Shown here: positions 1 through 8,840 of the stretch, piece by piece
Layout of the letters: every line of letters begins with the position of its first letter
How positions within the stretch are numbered: position 1 is the stretch's first letter
NCBI RefSeq assembly: GCF_016722895.1
Contig: NZ_JAEQNA010000008.1
Span: forward strand, 62,001 to 126,000
Direction of reading: 5' to 3'
Source of the DNA: Ramlibacter aurantiacus
Lineage (GTDB): Bacteria > Pseudomonadota > Gammaproteobacteria > Burkholderiales > Burkholderiaceae_C
DNA: 64,000 nucleotides
Position numbers and translations under genes: made by a program
The notes under the pieces: generated by a model
Told to the model about the DNA's origin: nothing
Database searches by the model: none
What the model saw: only the letters and a program-made list of their open reading frames with translations

Positions 1-90
1 GCGCGAGTGGACTCGGCCGTCTTGCACCAGGGAAGCAATGGCCGCGTCGGTCGGCGTCGGCTGGCTCCAAATGGCGGCGGACTGGTTCAT
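1..90 (-). CDS. Aromatic ring-hydroxylating dioxygenase, Rieske alpha subunit (N-terminal fragment, runs off the window)
   Basis: The reverse strand is open from an ATG at 90 to the window edge, giving 30 residues. The sequence around residues 21-30 (LVQDGRVHSR) resembles the conserved start of Rieske oxygenase large subunits, which usually reads L-x-x-D-R-V-H. A GAGG ribosome binding site lies about six bases before the ATG. The frame starts 20 bases after the stop of the solute-binding protein gene, so the two are probably cotranscribed. A terminal oxygenase here would accept electrons from the Rieske/reductase fusion at 3055-4680. Only the first 30 residues are visible, so the family call is an inference. 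Confidence 0.5.
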   Translation of the reverse strand, partial: MNQSAAIWSQPTPTDAAIASLVQDGRVHSR

Positions 91-110
91 GCTTTGCCTC
101 GATGAGGTGG

Positions 111-1091
111 TTAATCGGGTTCGACTTTGGCGGCCTTGACTGCGGCCTGGTAGCGCGGAATGTCGCGCTTGATCGTCTCCGCCAGCGCCGCGGGCGTTGA
201 CGTGGGCGGTGGCTCCACGCCGGCAGCATGCAGCTTGGCGATGGTGTTGGGGTCCTTTTGCGCGCGTCCAATGGCGGCCGCGAGTTTGTCGATGACCGCC
301 TTTGGAGTGGCGGCCGGGGCGAACAGTGCGTTCTCGCCAGGAAAGTGGAAGTCCTTCAAGCCGGCATCGCCCATCGGTGGGTAATCCTTCAGGATGCTGG
401 CGCGCTCGCGCGTGTTGGCCGCGAGGATGCGCACCTTGCCTGCCTTGGCGAACGGCGCGACTGAGTTGAAGGCCGCGATTGCCATGGACACCTGCCCCGC
501 CGCCAGCGCCGGAACCGACTGGCCGGTGCCTTTGTACGGGACGTGCAGGATGTCCAGGCCGAGGCCGGCCTTGAAGGCCTCCATGGTCAGGTGGTGCAGG
601 CTGCCGATCCCTGAAGACCCATAGCTGTAGAAGCCCGGTTTGGCCTTCACGGCCGCCACAACTTCGTTGATGTTGGTGGCGGGAAACGACTCGTGCACGG
701 TCAGGAACAACGCTGATGTGGACAGCATGGAGACCGGCGCCAAGTCCTTCTCGAAAGAGTAGGGAAGCTGCTTCTTGATCAAGGGGTTGACAGCCCAGTG
801 GCCGGCATCGCAATCAATCAGCGTGTAGCCGTCGGGCGTCGCTCTCTTCACCTGTTCGATGGCGGCGATGCCGCTGGAGCCTGGCAGGTTTTCGACGACT
901 ACCGGCTGACCCAGTTCGGCCGAGATGGGCTGCGCAAGGATGCGCACGACGATGTCCGGGGAGCCGCCGGCCGCGTACGGCACGACGATTTTGATGGTTC
1001 GGCTGGGGTATTCCTGAGCCCGCACCGGGAATGCGAAGCCCGCCGTGGCGGCGGCGCCGAGGAAATGACCGAGAACCTGGCGGCGTTTCAT
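111..1091 (-). CDS. Bug/TctC-family tripartite tricarboxylate transporter substrate-binding protein
   Basis: This 326-residue periplasmic protein begins with a twin-arginine-like signal (MKRRQVLGHFLG) ending near the FPVRAQ cleavage region. It continues with YPSRTIKIVVPYAAGG, a hallmark of Bug proteins, which capture organic acids for TctAB-type transport or sensing. I chose ATG 1091 over an upstream start at 1169 because it puts the signal peptide at the N-terminus and has AGGAG seven bases upstream. No TctA or TctB genes are in view, which is usual for orphan Bug genes in Burkholderiales. Its position between a ring-hydroxylating oxygenase and a meta-cleavage operon suggests an aromatic-acid ligand, but the ligand cannot be read from sequence. 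Confidence 0.9.
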   Translation of the reverse strand: MKRRQVLGHFLGAAATAGFAFPVRAQEYPSRTIKIVVPYAAGGSPDIVVRILAQPISAELGQPVVVENLPGSSGIAAIEQVKRATPDGYTLIDCDAGHWAVNPLIKKQLPYSFEKDLAPVSMLSTSALFLTVHESFPATNINEVVAAVKAKPGFYSYGSSGIGSLHHLTMEAFKAGLGLDILHVPYKGTGQSVPALAAGQVSMAIAAFNSVAPFAKAGKVRILAANTRERASILKDYPPMGDAGLKDFHFPGENALFAPAATPKAVIDKLAAAIGRAQKDPNTIAKLHAAGVEPPPTSTPAALAETIKRDIPRYQAAVKAAKVEPD

Positions 1092-1154
1092 GCGTGTCTC
1101 CTGAGTGGACCTGTTTGGCAGGCTGCAGTCCGCGGCGAACTGTACGCCGGTCTG

Positions 1155-1175
1155 GGTTGAATGTAGCATTCAACC
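1155..1175. promoter_or_regulatory. Perfect inverted repeat, candidate MarR operator
   Basis: GGTTGAATG-TAG-CATTCAACC has 9-bp arms around a 3-bp spacer. It sits in the 257-bp divergent spacer between the Bug gene and the MarR gene. A weaker palindrome with the same TGAA-CTA-TTCA pattern follows at about 1182-1200. MarR dimers bind palindromes of about this size, so this is the likely site controlling one or both divergent transcripts. Confidence 0.6.
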
Positions 1176-1325
1176 TTCAGTTTGTGAACTATTCAAAAGC
1201 CAAATTGTACGAGCATTGGCGGAAACCCTAGGCCCGCTGACCTGGCAGAGATAGACCTAGCTCGGCAGCGGGGTCGCGGAACAAACGCTTCCACGTCGCG
1301 CGTCTAAGCTGCCATAATCCGGATA

Positions 1326-1350
1326 ATTCAAATACCGAAATATTCTGAAT
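1326..1350. promoter_or_regulatory. Imperfect palindrome overlapping the marR-type start codon
   Basis: ATTCA-A-ATA and TAT-TC-TGAAT face each other across the first bases of the MarR gene. It shares the ATTCA half-site with the perfect repeat at 1155-1175. It could serve for autoregulation. There is no Shine-Dalgarno sequence here, so the start of the MarR gene is itself uncertain. Confidence 0.35.
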
Positions 1351-1960
1351 GCAAAGCTCAAAAGAGAAGTCGATCAAGCGTGCTGCCGGACAGCCGGCGC
1401 TGCACCTGAGCGACCAGGTCGCCGCGAGCGCTGCCGTGGATAAGACGCTTGATGGCTCGGCCTTGTGGGTGCTGCTAGCCATCTATCGCGCTTTCGCCAT
1501 CCTGGACCGTGACCAGGCGGAGGAGGTGGCGGCGATGGGGCTGACTCCGCTGCAGTTCAACATCCTCACCACCCTCCAGCGCACGCGACAGCCGACGACG
1601 ATGGGCACGCTGGCCTCCATGCTGGTGGTCAAACCTAACAACCTCTCCGGGAACATCAGTGCGCTTGCCGAGAAGGGGCTCATTCGGCGCGAACTGAACT
1701 CAGCGGACCAGCGCTCGCTGCTTGCCGTCCTCACCCCCGACGGTGAGGCCTTCCTCAAAGAGCACCTTCCGGCACACTGGCTGCGGCTGGAGCGCCTCAT
1801 GGGCGGCCTCACCCGCGAGCAGCGCCTGCAGATGGTGATGCTGCTGAAGCAGCTCACGACGTCGATCCAAGAGGAGCAGGAACGGGAGAGCGAGCGCGAA
1901 ATCGACGTCGAGAAGAAGGTTCCAGCGCGCCCGCGCGGCAGGGCCCTCGAAGTTACCTGA
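1349..1960 (+). CDS. MarR-family transcriptional regulator
   Basis: The 203-residue protein has a MarR winged helix-turn-helix at about residues 45-140. The recognition region is TMGTLASMLVVKPNNLSGNI and the wing is RRELNSADQRSLLAVLTPDG. The charged C-terminal tail after about residue 170 is longer than usual. MarR proteins are normally repressors released by small aromatic ligands. It stands upstream of and codirectional with the ring-cleavage operon (24 bp to the dioxygenase start) and divergent from the Bug gene, so it probably senses the aromatic substrate or an intermediate. The ATG at 1349 lacks a clear ribosome binding site, and translation may begin slightly later. Confidence 0.88.
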   Translation: MQSSKEKSIKRAAGQPALHLSDQVAASAAVDKTLDGSALWVLLAIYRAFAILDRDQAEEVAAMGLTPLQFNILTTLQRTRQPTTMGTLASMLVVKPNNLSGNISALAEKGLIRRELNSADQRSLLAVLTPDGEAFLKEHLPAHWLRLERLMGGLTREQRLQMVMLLKQLTTSIQEEQERESEREIDVEKKVPARPRGRALEVT

Positions 1961-1984
1961 GTCCGGACTACATCGGAGACAGCC

Positions 1985-3052
1985 ATGGCAGAAATCCTCG
2001 GAGTGGGACTGTCCCACTATCCCCCCCTGTGCACGCCCGACGAGATGATGAGCGGCATCCTGCGCATGACGCTGAAGGACCCCGGCATTCCCGCGGAACT
2101 GAAGTCGCCGCAGAACTGGCCGGCAGCGATGCGCGAGGAATGGGGCGACGACCAGGGCACGGCCGCCGCCGCCCGGCATCGTGCCGCGCTGGTCGAGCAG
2201 TTCCGACGCGTGCGCCAGGCCATAGACGACTTCGCCCCTGACGTGGTGCTGATTTGGGGCGACGACCAGTACGAGAACTTCAAGGAAGACATCATTCCCC
2301 CGTTCACGGTGTGCGCCTATGACGACATCGATCTCTATCCGTGGCGGCACGCCCAGAGCTCCTCGATGATGACGGGCAAGCCGAACGCCTGGGGCGAAGG
2401 CCCGGAGAAGTTCTATCGCCTCAAGGGCCGCCGAGACATTGCCAAGCACCTGACCACCGGCTTGATCGAGCAGGGCTTCGACATGGCCTATGCCTACAAG
2501 CCGCTGCACCACGAGAGCCTGGCGCACGCCTTCACCAACGCCATCCTGTACCTCGACTACGACCGAAAGGGCTGGGACTACCCCACGATCGCGGTGCCCA
2601 TCAACTGCTACGGGCGCAAGGTGATCTCGGCGCGCGGCTTCCTGGCGAACATGGACGCTGAGCTCGACCTGGACCCGCCTGGCCCGTCGCCGGCTCGCTG
2701 CATGGACATGGGTGCGGCCACGGCGCGCGTCCTGCGCGATTCACCCTGGCGCGTCGCTGTTGTGGCGTCCTCGAGCTGGTCGCATGCGTTCCTGTGCGAC
2801 CGCACCTCGCACCTGCGACCCGACACCCCGGCCGACCGCGCCCTGTTCAAGGCACTGAACGAGGGCGACTACGGCTACTGGTACAGGCAGACCACTGAAG
2901 AATTCGAAGCCGCCGGTCAGCAGGAACTGCTGAACTGGTGCCCATTACTGGGCGCCATGCGGGAGCTAAAGGCGCAGCTGAAGTGGAGCTCCTTCACAGA
3001 GACTCACATCTTCAACTCCAACAAGGTCTTCGCGGAATATCGCGTCGTCTGA
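1985..3052 (+). CDS. Class III extradiol ring-cleavage dioxygenase (LigB family)
   Basis: The 355-residue enzyme belongs to the LigB superfamily of Fe(II) extradiol dioxygenases, which open catecholic rings next to the hydroxyls. The N-terminal GVGLSHYPP segment carries His11, matching the conserved metal-ligand histidine near the start of LigB. The SSSWSHAF segment provides the later conserved histidine. The protein is longer than minimal LigB (about 300 residues) and there is no separate small LigA subunit nearby. It is the first enzyme of the operon and its stop lies two bases before the next start. The substrate is probably a carboxylated or substituted catechol, judging by the decarboxylase-like gene at 4677. 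Confidence 0.85.
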   Translation: MAEILGVGLSHYPPLCTPDEMMSGILRMTLKDPGIPAELKSPQNWPAAMREEWGDDQGTAAAARHRAALVEQFRRVRQAIDDFAPDVVLIWGDDQYENFKEDIIPPFTVCAYDDIDLYPWRHAQSSSMMTGKPNAWGEGPEKFYRLKGRRDIAKHLTTGLIEQGFDMAYAYKPLHHESLAHAFTNAILYLDYDRKGWDYPTIAVPINCYGRKVISARGFLANMDAELDLDPPGPSPARCMDMGAATARVLRDSPWRVAVVASSSWSHAFLCDRTSHLRPDTPADRALFKALNEGDYGYWYRQTTEEFEAAGQQELLNWCPLLGAMRELKAQLKWSSFTETHIFNSNKVFAEYRVV

Positions 3053-3054
3053 CG

Positions 3055-4680
3055 ATGTCCACGGCACCAGCAGTTGTGGTGGTCGGCAGCGGCCTGGCCG
3101 GGTATACGCTGGCCACCCAGCTGGCCGCTCTCGGTTATCCGGGCTCGGTCACGCTGGTTGGGGAGGAGGCACACGCGCCTTATGACCGCCCTCCCTTGTC
3201 TAAGGAATACCAGCTCGGCGACGAATCGGCCGTGGCGCTGCAGCCCGCGCTTGCACCACGAGTCCGCTTCATGGCCGGTCAGACGGTCGTGGCGATCCAC
3301 TCAGACGCCCGCGAGGTCGAGCTAGCCGATGGCCGCCGGCTGCCCTGGGACCGGCTGGTGCTGGCCACCGGCACCCGCGCGCGTCAACTCCCTGGCATAG
3401 AGCCAGGGGCCCAGGTGCTCACGTTGCGTACGCTGGACGATGCACGCGCCATCCGCGAAAAGCTCCGCAGTGGCGCACGACTGGCCGTGATCGGCGGCGG
3501 TCCGATCGGCCTCGAACTCGCAGCCTCTGCGCATCAGCTCGGCGTCAAGACGACGGTGATCGAGGCGGCCGAACGCCTGATGGCGCGCAGCGCACCCGTC
3601 GCGATCGCCGAAATCCTGTTGCAGCATCATCGGGCCCACGGCGTGCAAGTCGAGCTGAATGCCAAGGTGATTGGCATCAAAGGGGGGAACGTCGAGCTGG
3701 CGGGCGGCCGCCGCATCGAAGCCGATCTGGTGGTGGTCGGGATCGGTGTCGTCGCGAACGATCAACTCGCCCGCGCGGCCGGGATCGCCGCCGATGACGG
3801 CATCTTCGTCGATGCGCTGTGCCGCACCACGCACCCGGGCGTCTATGCGATCGGCGATGTCACACGCCAGCGCAATCCGATCAGCGGCCGCTTCGAGCGG
3901 ATTGAGACCTGGTTCAACGCGCAGGGGCAGGCGCTGGCTCTGGCGCAGCAGTTGGCCGGTACGCCCCAGGCGAAGCCCTATGACGACGTGCCATGGTACT
4001 GGTCGGACCAGGGCAAGCTGCGGCTCCAGTGCGCCGGGCTCAACCAAGGCGAGGTGCAGGCCAGCCGCGGCGACCCGGCGGGCAGCTACCTGCTCGGGCA
4101 GTGGTCCGCCGGCCGGCTGGTCGGCGTGGCGGCGATCAATTCACCGCACGACTTCAACCTGCTGCGGCGGCTGATCGGCACCGAGGAGAACATCACGCCC
4201 GAACAGTTCACGTCCGCTCCCGACCTGCGCTGGCTGCAGCAGCATCACGCGCCGCCCTCAGCGCGCGCCCTCGTGACTGCACCGGCTGCTGCCGAGCCGG
4301 ATTCCGCCCGGTCAGAGCAACCTGCCACCTCTTCCGCCGCACAGCCCACCGGCCTGGCAGTCTGCCCGCTGAATGACATCGACGAGGGCGGCATCGGCAG
4401 CACCTATCTGGAAGACGGAACCCGCATCGCCATCTACCGCGTTCGCGGTGAGGAAGTGTTCGCCACCGATGACAAGTGCACGCACGGTGCATCATCGCTG
4501 TGCGATGAAGGCACGCTGGAAGGCCACGTGATCGAGTGCGGGCTGCACCTGGGATCGTTCGACGTGCGCACCGGCAAGCCAGTGTCCACTCCTTGCACCA
4601 AGGCAGTCCGCACCTATGCGGCGCAGGTCCGCAATGGCACCATCTGGATTGCCACCGAACCCAGCGGAGAGTCCTCGTGA
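3055..4680 (+). CDS. Fusion of FAD-dependent ferredoxin reductase and Rieske [2Fe-2S] ferredoxin
   Basis: The protein has 541 residues. About 400 N-terminal residues form a ferredoxin-NAD reductase: the FAD-binding GSGLAG at 11-16, the family motif YDRPPLSK, the NAD-binding GGGPIG near 147, and the flavin motif YAIGDV. A linker rich in Ala and Pro leads to a Rieske domain with Cys475-x-His477 and Cys495-x2-His498, the 17-residue spacing of dioxygenase ferredoxins. It would carry electrons from NAD(P)H to a ring-hydroxylating oxygenase, probably the one at the left edge. I chose ATG 3055 because it follows the previous stop by two bases and begins directly with the FAD fold. The reductase-then-Rieske order is reversed compared with AIF-like proteins. 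Confidence 0.88.
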   Translation: MSTAPAVVVVGSGLAGYTLATQLAALGYPGSVTLVGEEAHAPYDRPPLSKEYQLGDESAVALQPALAPRVRFMAGQTVVAIHSDAREVELADGRRLPWDRLVLATGTRARQLPGIEPGAQVLTLRTLDDARAIREKLRSGARLAVIGGGPIGLELAASAHQLGVKTTVIEAAERLMARSAPVAIAEILLQHHRAHGVQVELNAKVIGIKGGNVELAGGRRIEADLVVVGIGVVANDQLARAAGIAADDGIFVDALCRTTHPGVYAIGDVTRQRNPISGRFERIETWFNAQGQALALAQQLAGTPQAKPYDDVPWYWSDQGKLRLQCAGLNQGEVQASRGDPAGSYLLGQWSAGRLVGVAAINSPHDFNLLRRLIGTEENITPEQFTSAPDLRWLQQHHAPPSARALVTAPAAAEPDSARSEQPATSSAAQPTGLAVCPLNDIDEGGIGSTYLEDGTRIAIYRVRGEEVFATDDKCTHGASSLCDEGTLEGHVIECGLHLGSFDVRTGKPVSTPCTKAVRTYAAQVRNGTIWIATEPSGESS

Positions 4681-5702
4681 AGCACAGCTGCGGCCTGGTC
4701 GACGTCCACACCCACTGGGTTCCCGAGCACTTCCCGAGCTACGTCGGCGCGCGCAAGAGCGTCGCCTGGCCCTCCATCGCTCCGGGCAGCCATGCCTGCG
4801 AGCGGAACGTGATGATTGAAGGCAAGGTCTACCGCACAGTCCCCGACACCTCGTGGGACGCCGCCAAGCGCGCCGCTGAGATGGCAACGATGGAGGTTAC
4901 CCACCAGGTCGTCAGCCCCATGCCTGAACTGCTGTCGTATTGGCTGGAAGCCGACGATGCGCTGGCGCTCACCCGCTACATGAACGATGAACTGGCGGCT
5001 TTGCAGCGCGCCAATCGCGGGCAACTGACCTGCCTCGGCGCCGTGCCGCTGCAGGATGTGGACATGGCGATTCGGGAGCTGGAGCGCGTGGTCGGTGCGC
5101 TGGGTTTGGCCGGTGTCGAGCTCGGCACCAACATCAATGGCAAGCCGCTCGGGCATGCTGACCTCCAACCCTTCTTCGCCGCCGCCGAGAAGCTCGGCGC
5201 TGCCATCTTTGTGCACGGGCTGCGTCCCGCCGGCATGGACCGGCTGGTGGGGGCGGGGCTGGAACAGGTGGTGGCGTTCCCGGGCGAGGTCGGGCTGTCG
5301 GCCGCTTCGCTGCTGACGTCCGGGCTGCTGGTGCGCCACCCCGGCCTGCGGATCGCCTTCAGCCACGGTGGCGGCGCGCTGCCGATGATGTTGCCGCGCT
5401 TGCAGCACGCCTGGACGCAGATGCCCGGCGTGCGCAAGCTGATGGAGCAGTCACCGCGCGACATGGCACGCAAGCTCTTCGTCGATGACCTGGTGTACGA
5501 CAGCACGGCGATCCACTATCTTCTGGCGACTTATGGCAAGACGCAGGTCATGGCCGGGACCGATTACCCGTTTGCCATCCTGGATCGTGAGCCCGCCAGA
5601 CGCATCGATGATCTGCAGCTCGATGAAGCCACCGTCCGCCTGCTGAGACACGACAACGCCCTGCGCTGGCTGGCGCGGGAAAGCTTCGAAACGCCCGCTT
5701 GA
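4677..5702 (+). CDS. Amidohydrolase-family decarboxylase (ACMSD-like)
   Basis: The 341-residue protein is of the amidohydrolase-2 family, which includes aminocarboxymuconate-semialdehyde decarboxylase. Metal ligands are visible as His11-x-His13 in VDVHTHW, a later HG (IFVHGLRP), SHGGGALP and the aspartate in GTDYPF. The start is GTG at 4677, overlapping the upstream stop as GTGA and preceded by GGAGAG. In catabolic clusters such enzymes remove the carboxylate from carboxymuconate-type semialdehydes. That fits a step between the extradiol dioxygenase and the hydratase, but the exact substrate is inferred. A hydrolase or related isomerase role cannot be excluded. Confidence 0.82.
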   Translation: MKHSCGLVDVHTHWVPEHFPSYVGARKSVAWPSIAPGSHACERNVMIEGKVYRTVPDTSWDAAKRAAEMATMEVTHQVVSPMPELLSYWLEADDALALTRYMNDELAALQRANRGQLTCLGAVPLQDVDMAIRELERVVGALGLAGVELGTNINGKPLGHADLQPFFAAAEKLGAAIFVHGLRPAGMDRLVGAGLEQVVAFPGEVGLSAASLLTSGLLVRHPGLRIAFSHGGGALPMMLPRLQHAWTQMPGVRKLMEQSPRDMARKLFVDDLVYDSTAIHYLLATYGKTQVMAGTDYPFAILDREPARRIDDLQLDEATVRLLRHDNALRWLARESFETPA

Positions 5703-5730
5703 GATCGGCAGCCCACCCAAAGGAATTCCC

Positions 5731-6516
5731 ATGAGCACAGACGCCAAACACATGGAGGCCGCGGCAGCCGTGCTGAAGGCCCGCCGCGACCGCAAGACCA
5801 TCGGCCGAATCTCCGAGAGCCACGGCATCGCCGGGCTGGATGCGGCCTATGCGGTTGCCGAGATCAACACCCGCACCCAAGTCGAGCAAGGCGCCCGCAT
5901 CGTCGGCTTGAAGGTCGGGCTGACCTCTAAAGCGGTGCAGCAGCAGCTGGGTGTCGACCAGCCGGACTTCGGCATCCTGTTCGACAACATGGAGATCCTG
6001 AACGGGCAAAACATCCCGATGGAGCGGCTGCTGCAACCCAAGGTGGAAGCCGAAGTCGCCTTCGTCATGGCGCGTGACCTGCCCGGCACGACGCCAAGCT
6101 ATGCGGAGTTCCTGGCGAGCCTGGCCTATGCGTTGCCTGCGATCGAAGTGGTCGACAGCGTCGTTACCGACTGGAAGATCACGCTGGTCGACACCGTGGC
6201 CGACAACGCCTCCAGCGGGCTGTTCGTGCTGGGCGACCAGCCGGTGGAGATCGGCCGGCTCTCCCTTGGCGATATCGGCATGCAGATGGACAAGAACGGC
6301 CAGCAGGTGTCGATTGGCACCGGCGCTGCCTGCCTCGGCCATCCGCTGCGAGCCGCCTTCTGGCTGGCCCGCACCATGGCCGCGCGCGGCACCAGCCTGC
6401 GCGCCGGCCAAGTCATTCTCTCCGGGGCACTGGGCCCCATGGTCCCGGTGGTCGCCGGCGACCTGATCACTGCGCAGATCGGCGCGCTCGGCAAGGTCGC
6501 TTGCCGGATGACCTGA
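5731..6516 (+). CDS. mhpD: 2-keto-4-pentenoate hydratase
   Basis: The 261-residue protein matches the hydratase branch of the hydratase/4-oxalocrotonate decarboxylase family: [30 protein letters not shown] and the C-terminal ILSGALGPM. The enzyme adds water to 2-hydroxypenta-2,4-dienoate to give 4-hydroxy-2-oxovalerate. The ATG at 5731 follows AAGGAA. It is followed immediately by the dehydrogenase and aldolase of the same lower pathway. The [10 protein letters not shown] motif favours hydratase over the decarboxylase paralogue, and only one member of the family is present here. Confidence 0.9.
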   Translation: MSTDAKHMEAAAAVLKARRDRKTIGRISESHGIAGLDAAYAVAEINTRTQVEQGARIVGLKVGLTSKAVQQQLGVDQPDFGILFDNMEILNGQNIPMERLLQPKVEAEVAFVMARDLPGTTPSYAEFLASLAYALPAIEVVDSVVTDWKITLVDTVADNASSGLFVLGDQPVEIGRLSLGDIGMQMDKNGQQVSIGTGAACLGHPLRAAFWLARTMAARGTSLRAGQVILSGALGPMVPVVAGDLITAQIGALGKVACRMT

Positions 6517-6527
6517 AAGGAACCTCC

Positions 6528-7469
6528 ATGACGAAACTTAAGGCTGCCATCATCGGCAGCGGCAACATTGGCACCGACCTGATGATCAAGATCCTGCGCC
6601 ACGGCCAGAATCTCGAGGTCGCGGCCATGGTCGGCATCGACCCGGCCTCTGACGGCCTGGCCCGCGCCAAGCGGATGGGTGTGGCCATCACGGCCGAAGG
6701 AGTGGAAGGGCTGGTGAAGATGGACGTGTTTCGCGACATCGACATCGTCTTCGACGCCACCAGCGCCGCCGCTCACGTGAAGAACGATGCGCTGCTGCGC
6801 AAGCTCAAGCCGGGCATCCGCCTTATCGACCTCACGCCGGCGGCCATCGGCCCGTACTGCATTCCGGTAGTCAACGGCGAAGAGCACCTCGACGCGCCCA
6901 ACGTCAACATGGTCACCTGCGGCGGCCAAGCCACCATCCCGATGGTGGCGGCGGTCAATCGCGCCGCAAAGGTGTCCTATGGCGAGATTGTGGCCAGCAT
7001 CTCCAGCAAGAGCGCCGGCCCCGGCACGCGCGCCAACATCGACGAATTCACCGAGACCACCTCGCGCGCGATCGAGGTGATCGGCGGGGCCACCAAGGGC
7101 AAGGCGATCATCGTGCTGAACCCGGCAGAGCCGCCGCTGATCATGCGCGACACCGTCTACACGCTCAGCGAGAAGGGCAGCGAGGATGCCATTGCCCGCT
7201 CAGTCGAGGAAATGGCCGCCGCTGTGCAGCGCTATGTGCCGGGCTACCGCCTCAAGCAGCAGGTGCAGTTCGACCGCGTGACTGACCTCAAGATCCCTGG
7301 CGTCGGCGACCGCCTCTGCGGCATAAAGACCTCGATTTTCCTGGAAGTGGAAGGCGCCGCGCACTACCTGCCGGCCTATGCCGGCAACCTGGACATCATG
7401 ACCAGTGCCGCCCTGCAGACGGCCGAACGCATGGCAGCCCGGATGGTGCGCAGCACCGTCGCCGCTTGA
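6528..7469 (+). CDS. mhpF: Acetaldehyde dehydrogenase (acylating)
   Basis: The 313-residue enzyme has an N-terminal Rossmann fold ([10 protein letters not shown]) and the catalytic cysteine in [12 protein letters not shown], both typical of MhpF/DmpF/BphJ. It converts acetaldehyde, NAD and CoA into acetyl-CoA, and in this family it forms a channelling complex with the aldolase. I chose ATG 6528, which has AAAGGAAC upstream, over a frame start at 6501. The length agrees with the family (about 310-315 residues). Confidence 0.96.
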   Translation: MTKLKAAIIGSGNIGTDLMIKILRHGQNLEVAAMVGIDPASDGLARAKRMGVAITAEGVEGLVKMDVFRDIDIVFDATSAAAHVKNDALLRKLKPGIRLIDLTPAAIGPYCIPVVNGEEHLDAPNVNMVTCGGQATIPMVAAVNRAAKVSYGEIVASISSKSAGPGTRANIDEFTETTSRAIEVIGGATKGKAIIVLNPAEPPLIMRDTVYTLSEKGSEDAIARSVEEMAAAVQRYVPGYRLKQQVQFDRVTDLKIPGVGDRLCGIKTSIFLEVEGAAHYLPAYAGNLDIMTSAALQTAERMAARMVRSTVAA

Positions 7470-7480
7470 GGGCCATCACT

Positions 7481-8509
7481 ATGAACGGCAAGAAGATCTA
7501 CATCTCGGACGTGACGCTACGCGACGGCAGCCACGCGATCCGCCACCAGTACACCGTGGCCCATGCGAGCCAGATCGCGCTCGCGCTCGACGAGGCGAAG
7601 GTCGATTCGATCGAAGTGGCTCACGGTGACGGCCTGCAGGGCGGCAGCTTCAACTACGGCTTCGGCGCCCACACCGACCTCGAGTGGATCGAGGCGGTGG
7701 CTTCGGTGGTCAAGCACGCGAAAATCGCCACGCTGCTGTTGCCGGGCATCGGCACCGTGCACGACCTGAAGGCAGCCTACGAAGCCGGCGCCCGAATCGT
7801 GCGCGTGGCGACTCACTGCACCGAAGCTGACATTTCCAGGCAGCACATCGAGTACGCGCGCGAGCTCGGGATGGATACTGTCGGGTTCCTCATGATGAGC
7901 CACATGAACACGCCCAAGGGCCTGGCCGAGCAGGCCAAGCTGATGGAAAGCTATGGCGCCACTTGCTGCTACGTGGTGGACTCTGGCGGGGCGCTATCCA
8001 TGAACGACGTCCGAGATCGCTTCCGCGCCTTCAAGGACGTGCTCAAGCCGGAGACGCTGACCGGCATGCACGCCCACCACAACCTCAGCCTCGGTGTCGC
8101 CAACAGCATCGTCGCGGTGGAAGAAGGCTGTGACCGCGTCGACGCCAGCCTAGCCGGCATGGGGGCGGGCGCGGGCAATGCGCCGCTGGAGGTGTTCGCC
8201 GCCGCTGCCACCCGCATGGGCTGGAACCATGGTTGCGACGTGATGAAGCTGATGGACGCCGCCGACGATATTGTCCGGCCGCTGCAGGACCGCCCTGTGC
8301 GCGTCGATCGTGAGACCCTGGCCCTGGGATACGCCGGTGTGTATAGCTCTTTCCTGCGCCACTCCGAAGCCGCGGCGAAGAAATACGGGCTGAAGACGGT
8401 CGACATCCTTGTTGAACTGGGGAAGCGCCGCATGGTTGGTGGCCAGGAGGACATGATTGTGGACGTGGCGCTAGACTTGCTCGCGCAGCAGGGAAGGAAT
8501 GCCGCCTGA
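7481..8509 (+). CDS. mhpE: 4-hydroxy-2-oxovalerate aldolase
   Basis: The 342-residue protein is a DmpG/BphI/MhpE-type class II aldolase: [16 protein letters not shown] at the N-terminus (active-site Arg and metal Asp) and MHAHHN with the metal-binding histidines. It splits 4-hydroxy-2-oxovalerate into pyruvate and acetaldehyde, passing the aldehyde to the dehydrogenase encoded 11 bp upstream. ATG 7481 was preferred to a TTG at 7466. It is the last gene of the operon and no clear intrinsic terminator follows. Confidence 0.96.
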   Translation: MNGKKIYISDVTLRDGSHAIRHQYTVAHASQIALALDEAKVDSIEVAHGDGLQGGSFNYGFGAHTDLEWIEAVASVVKHAKIATLLLPGIGTVHDLKAAYEAGARIVRVATHCTEADISRQHIEYARELGMDTVGFLMMSHMNTPKGLAEQAKLMESYGATCCYVVDSGGALSMNDVRDRFRAFKDVLKPETLTGMHAHHNLSLGVANSIVAVEEGCDRVDASLAGMGAGAGNAPLEVFAAAATRMGWNHGCDVMKLMDAADDIVRPLQDRPVRVDRETLALGYAGVYSSFLRHSEAAAKKYGLKTVDILVELGKRRMVGGQEDMIVDVALDLLAQQGRNAA

Positions 8510-8840
8510 CGGTGGTTCACCTGCAGCGTCAATCACCTGCAGGCTGTGCTGACATAGAGCGAGGCTGGGCATAGGTACTTCATTGTCTGGTGCGCACCGG
8601 ATTTTTCAGGGCTGCGCTTCTGTGTACAAATGCCACCCGCCGAGCGTGGAACTGCAGGACATAGGGACGTGAAGACGCAGCTGAGGCCAACAGGCGTATA
8701 ACTTCCAACCAGCGCTCCGATGCTTTTCGCGTTGATCGGCAGACCCGTTGAACTTAAGGCTATTGCTGCTGGCATTTGTTTTGTGAGTTCGACCATCTCC
8801 CTGTCGGCAACCGTGCTGTTCTCTTTTCCGGGATAGTTTC
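8510..8840. other. Non-coding stretch after the catabolic operon
   Basis: No convincing gene is seen in these 331 bases. The only structure noticed is a direct repeat of TCACCTGCAG shortly after the aldolase stop. The final part should contain the promoter of the GFA-family gene. Confidence 0.4.
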
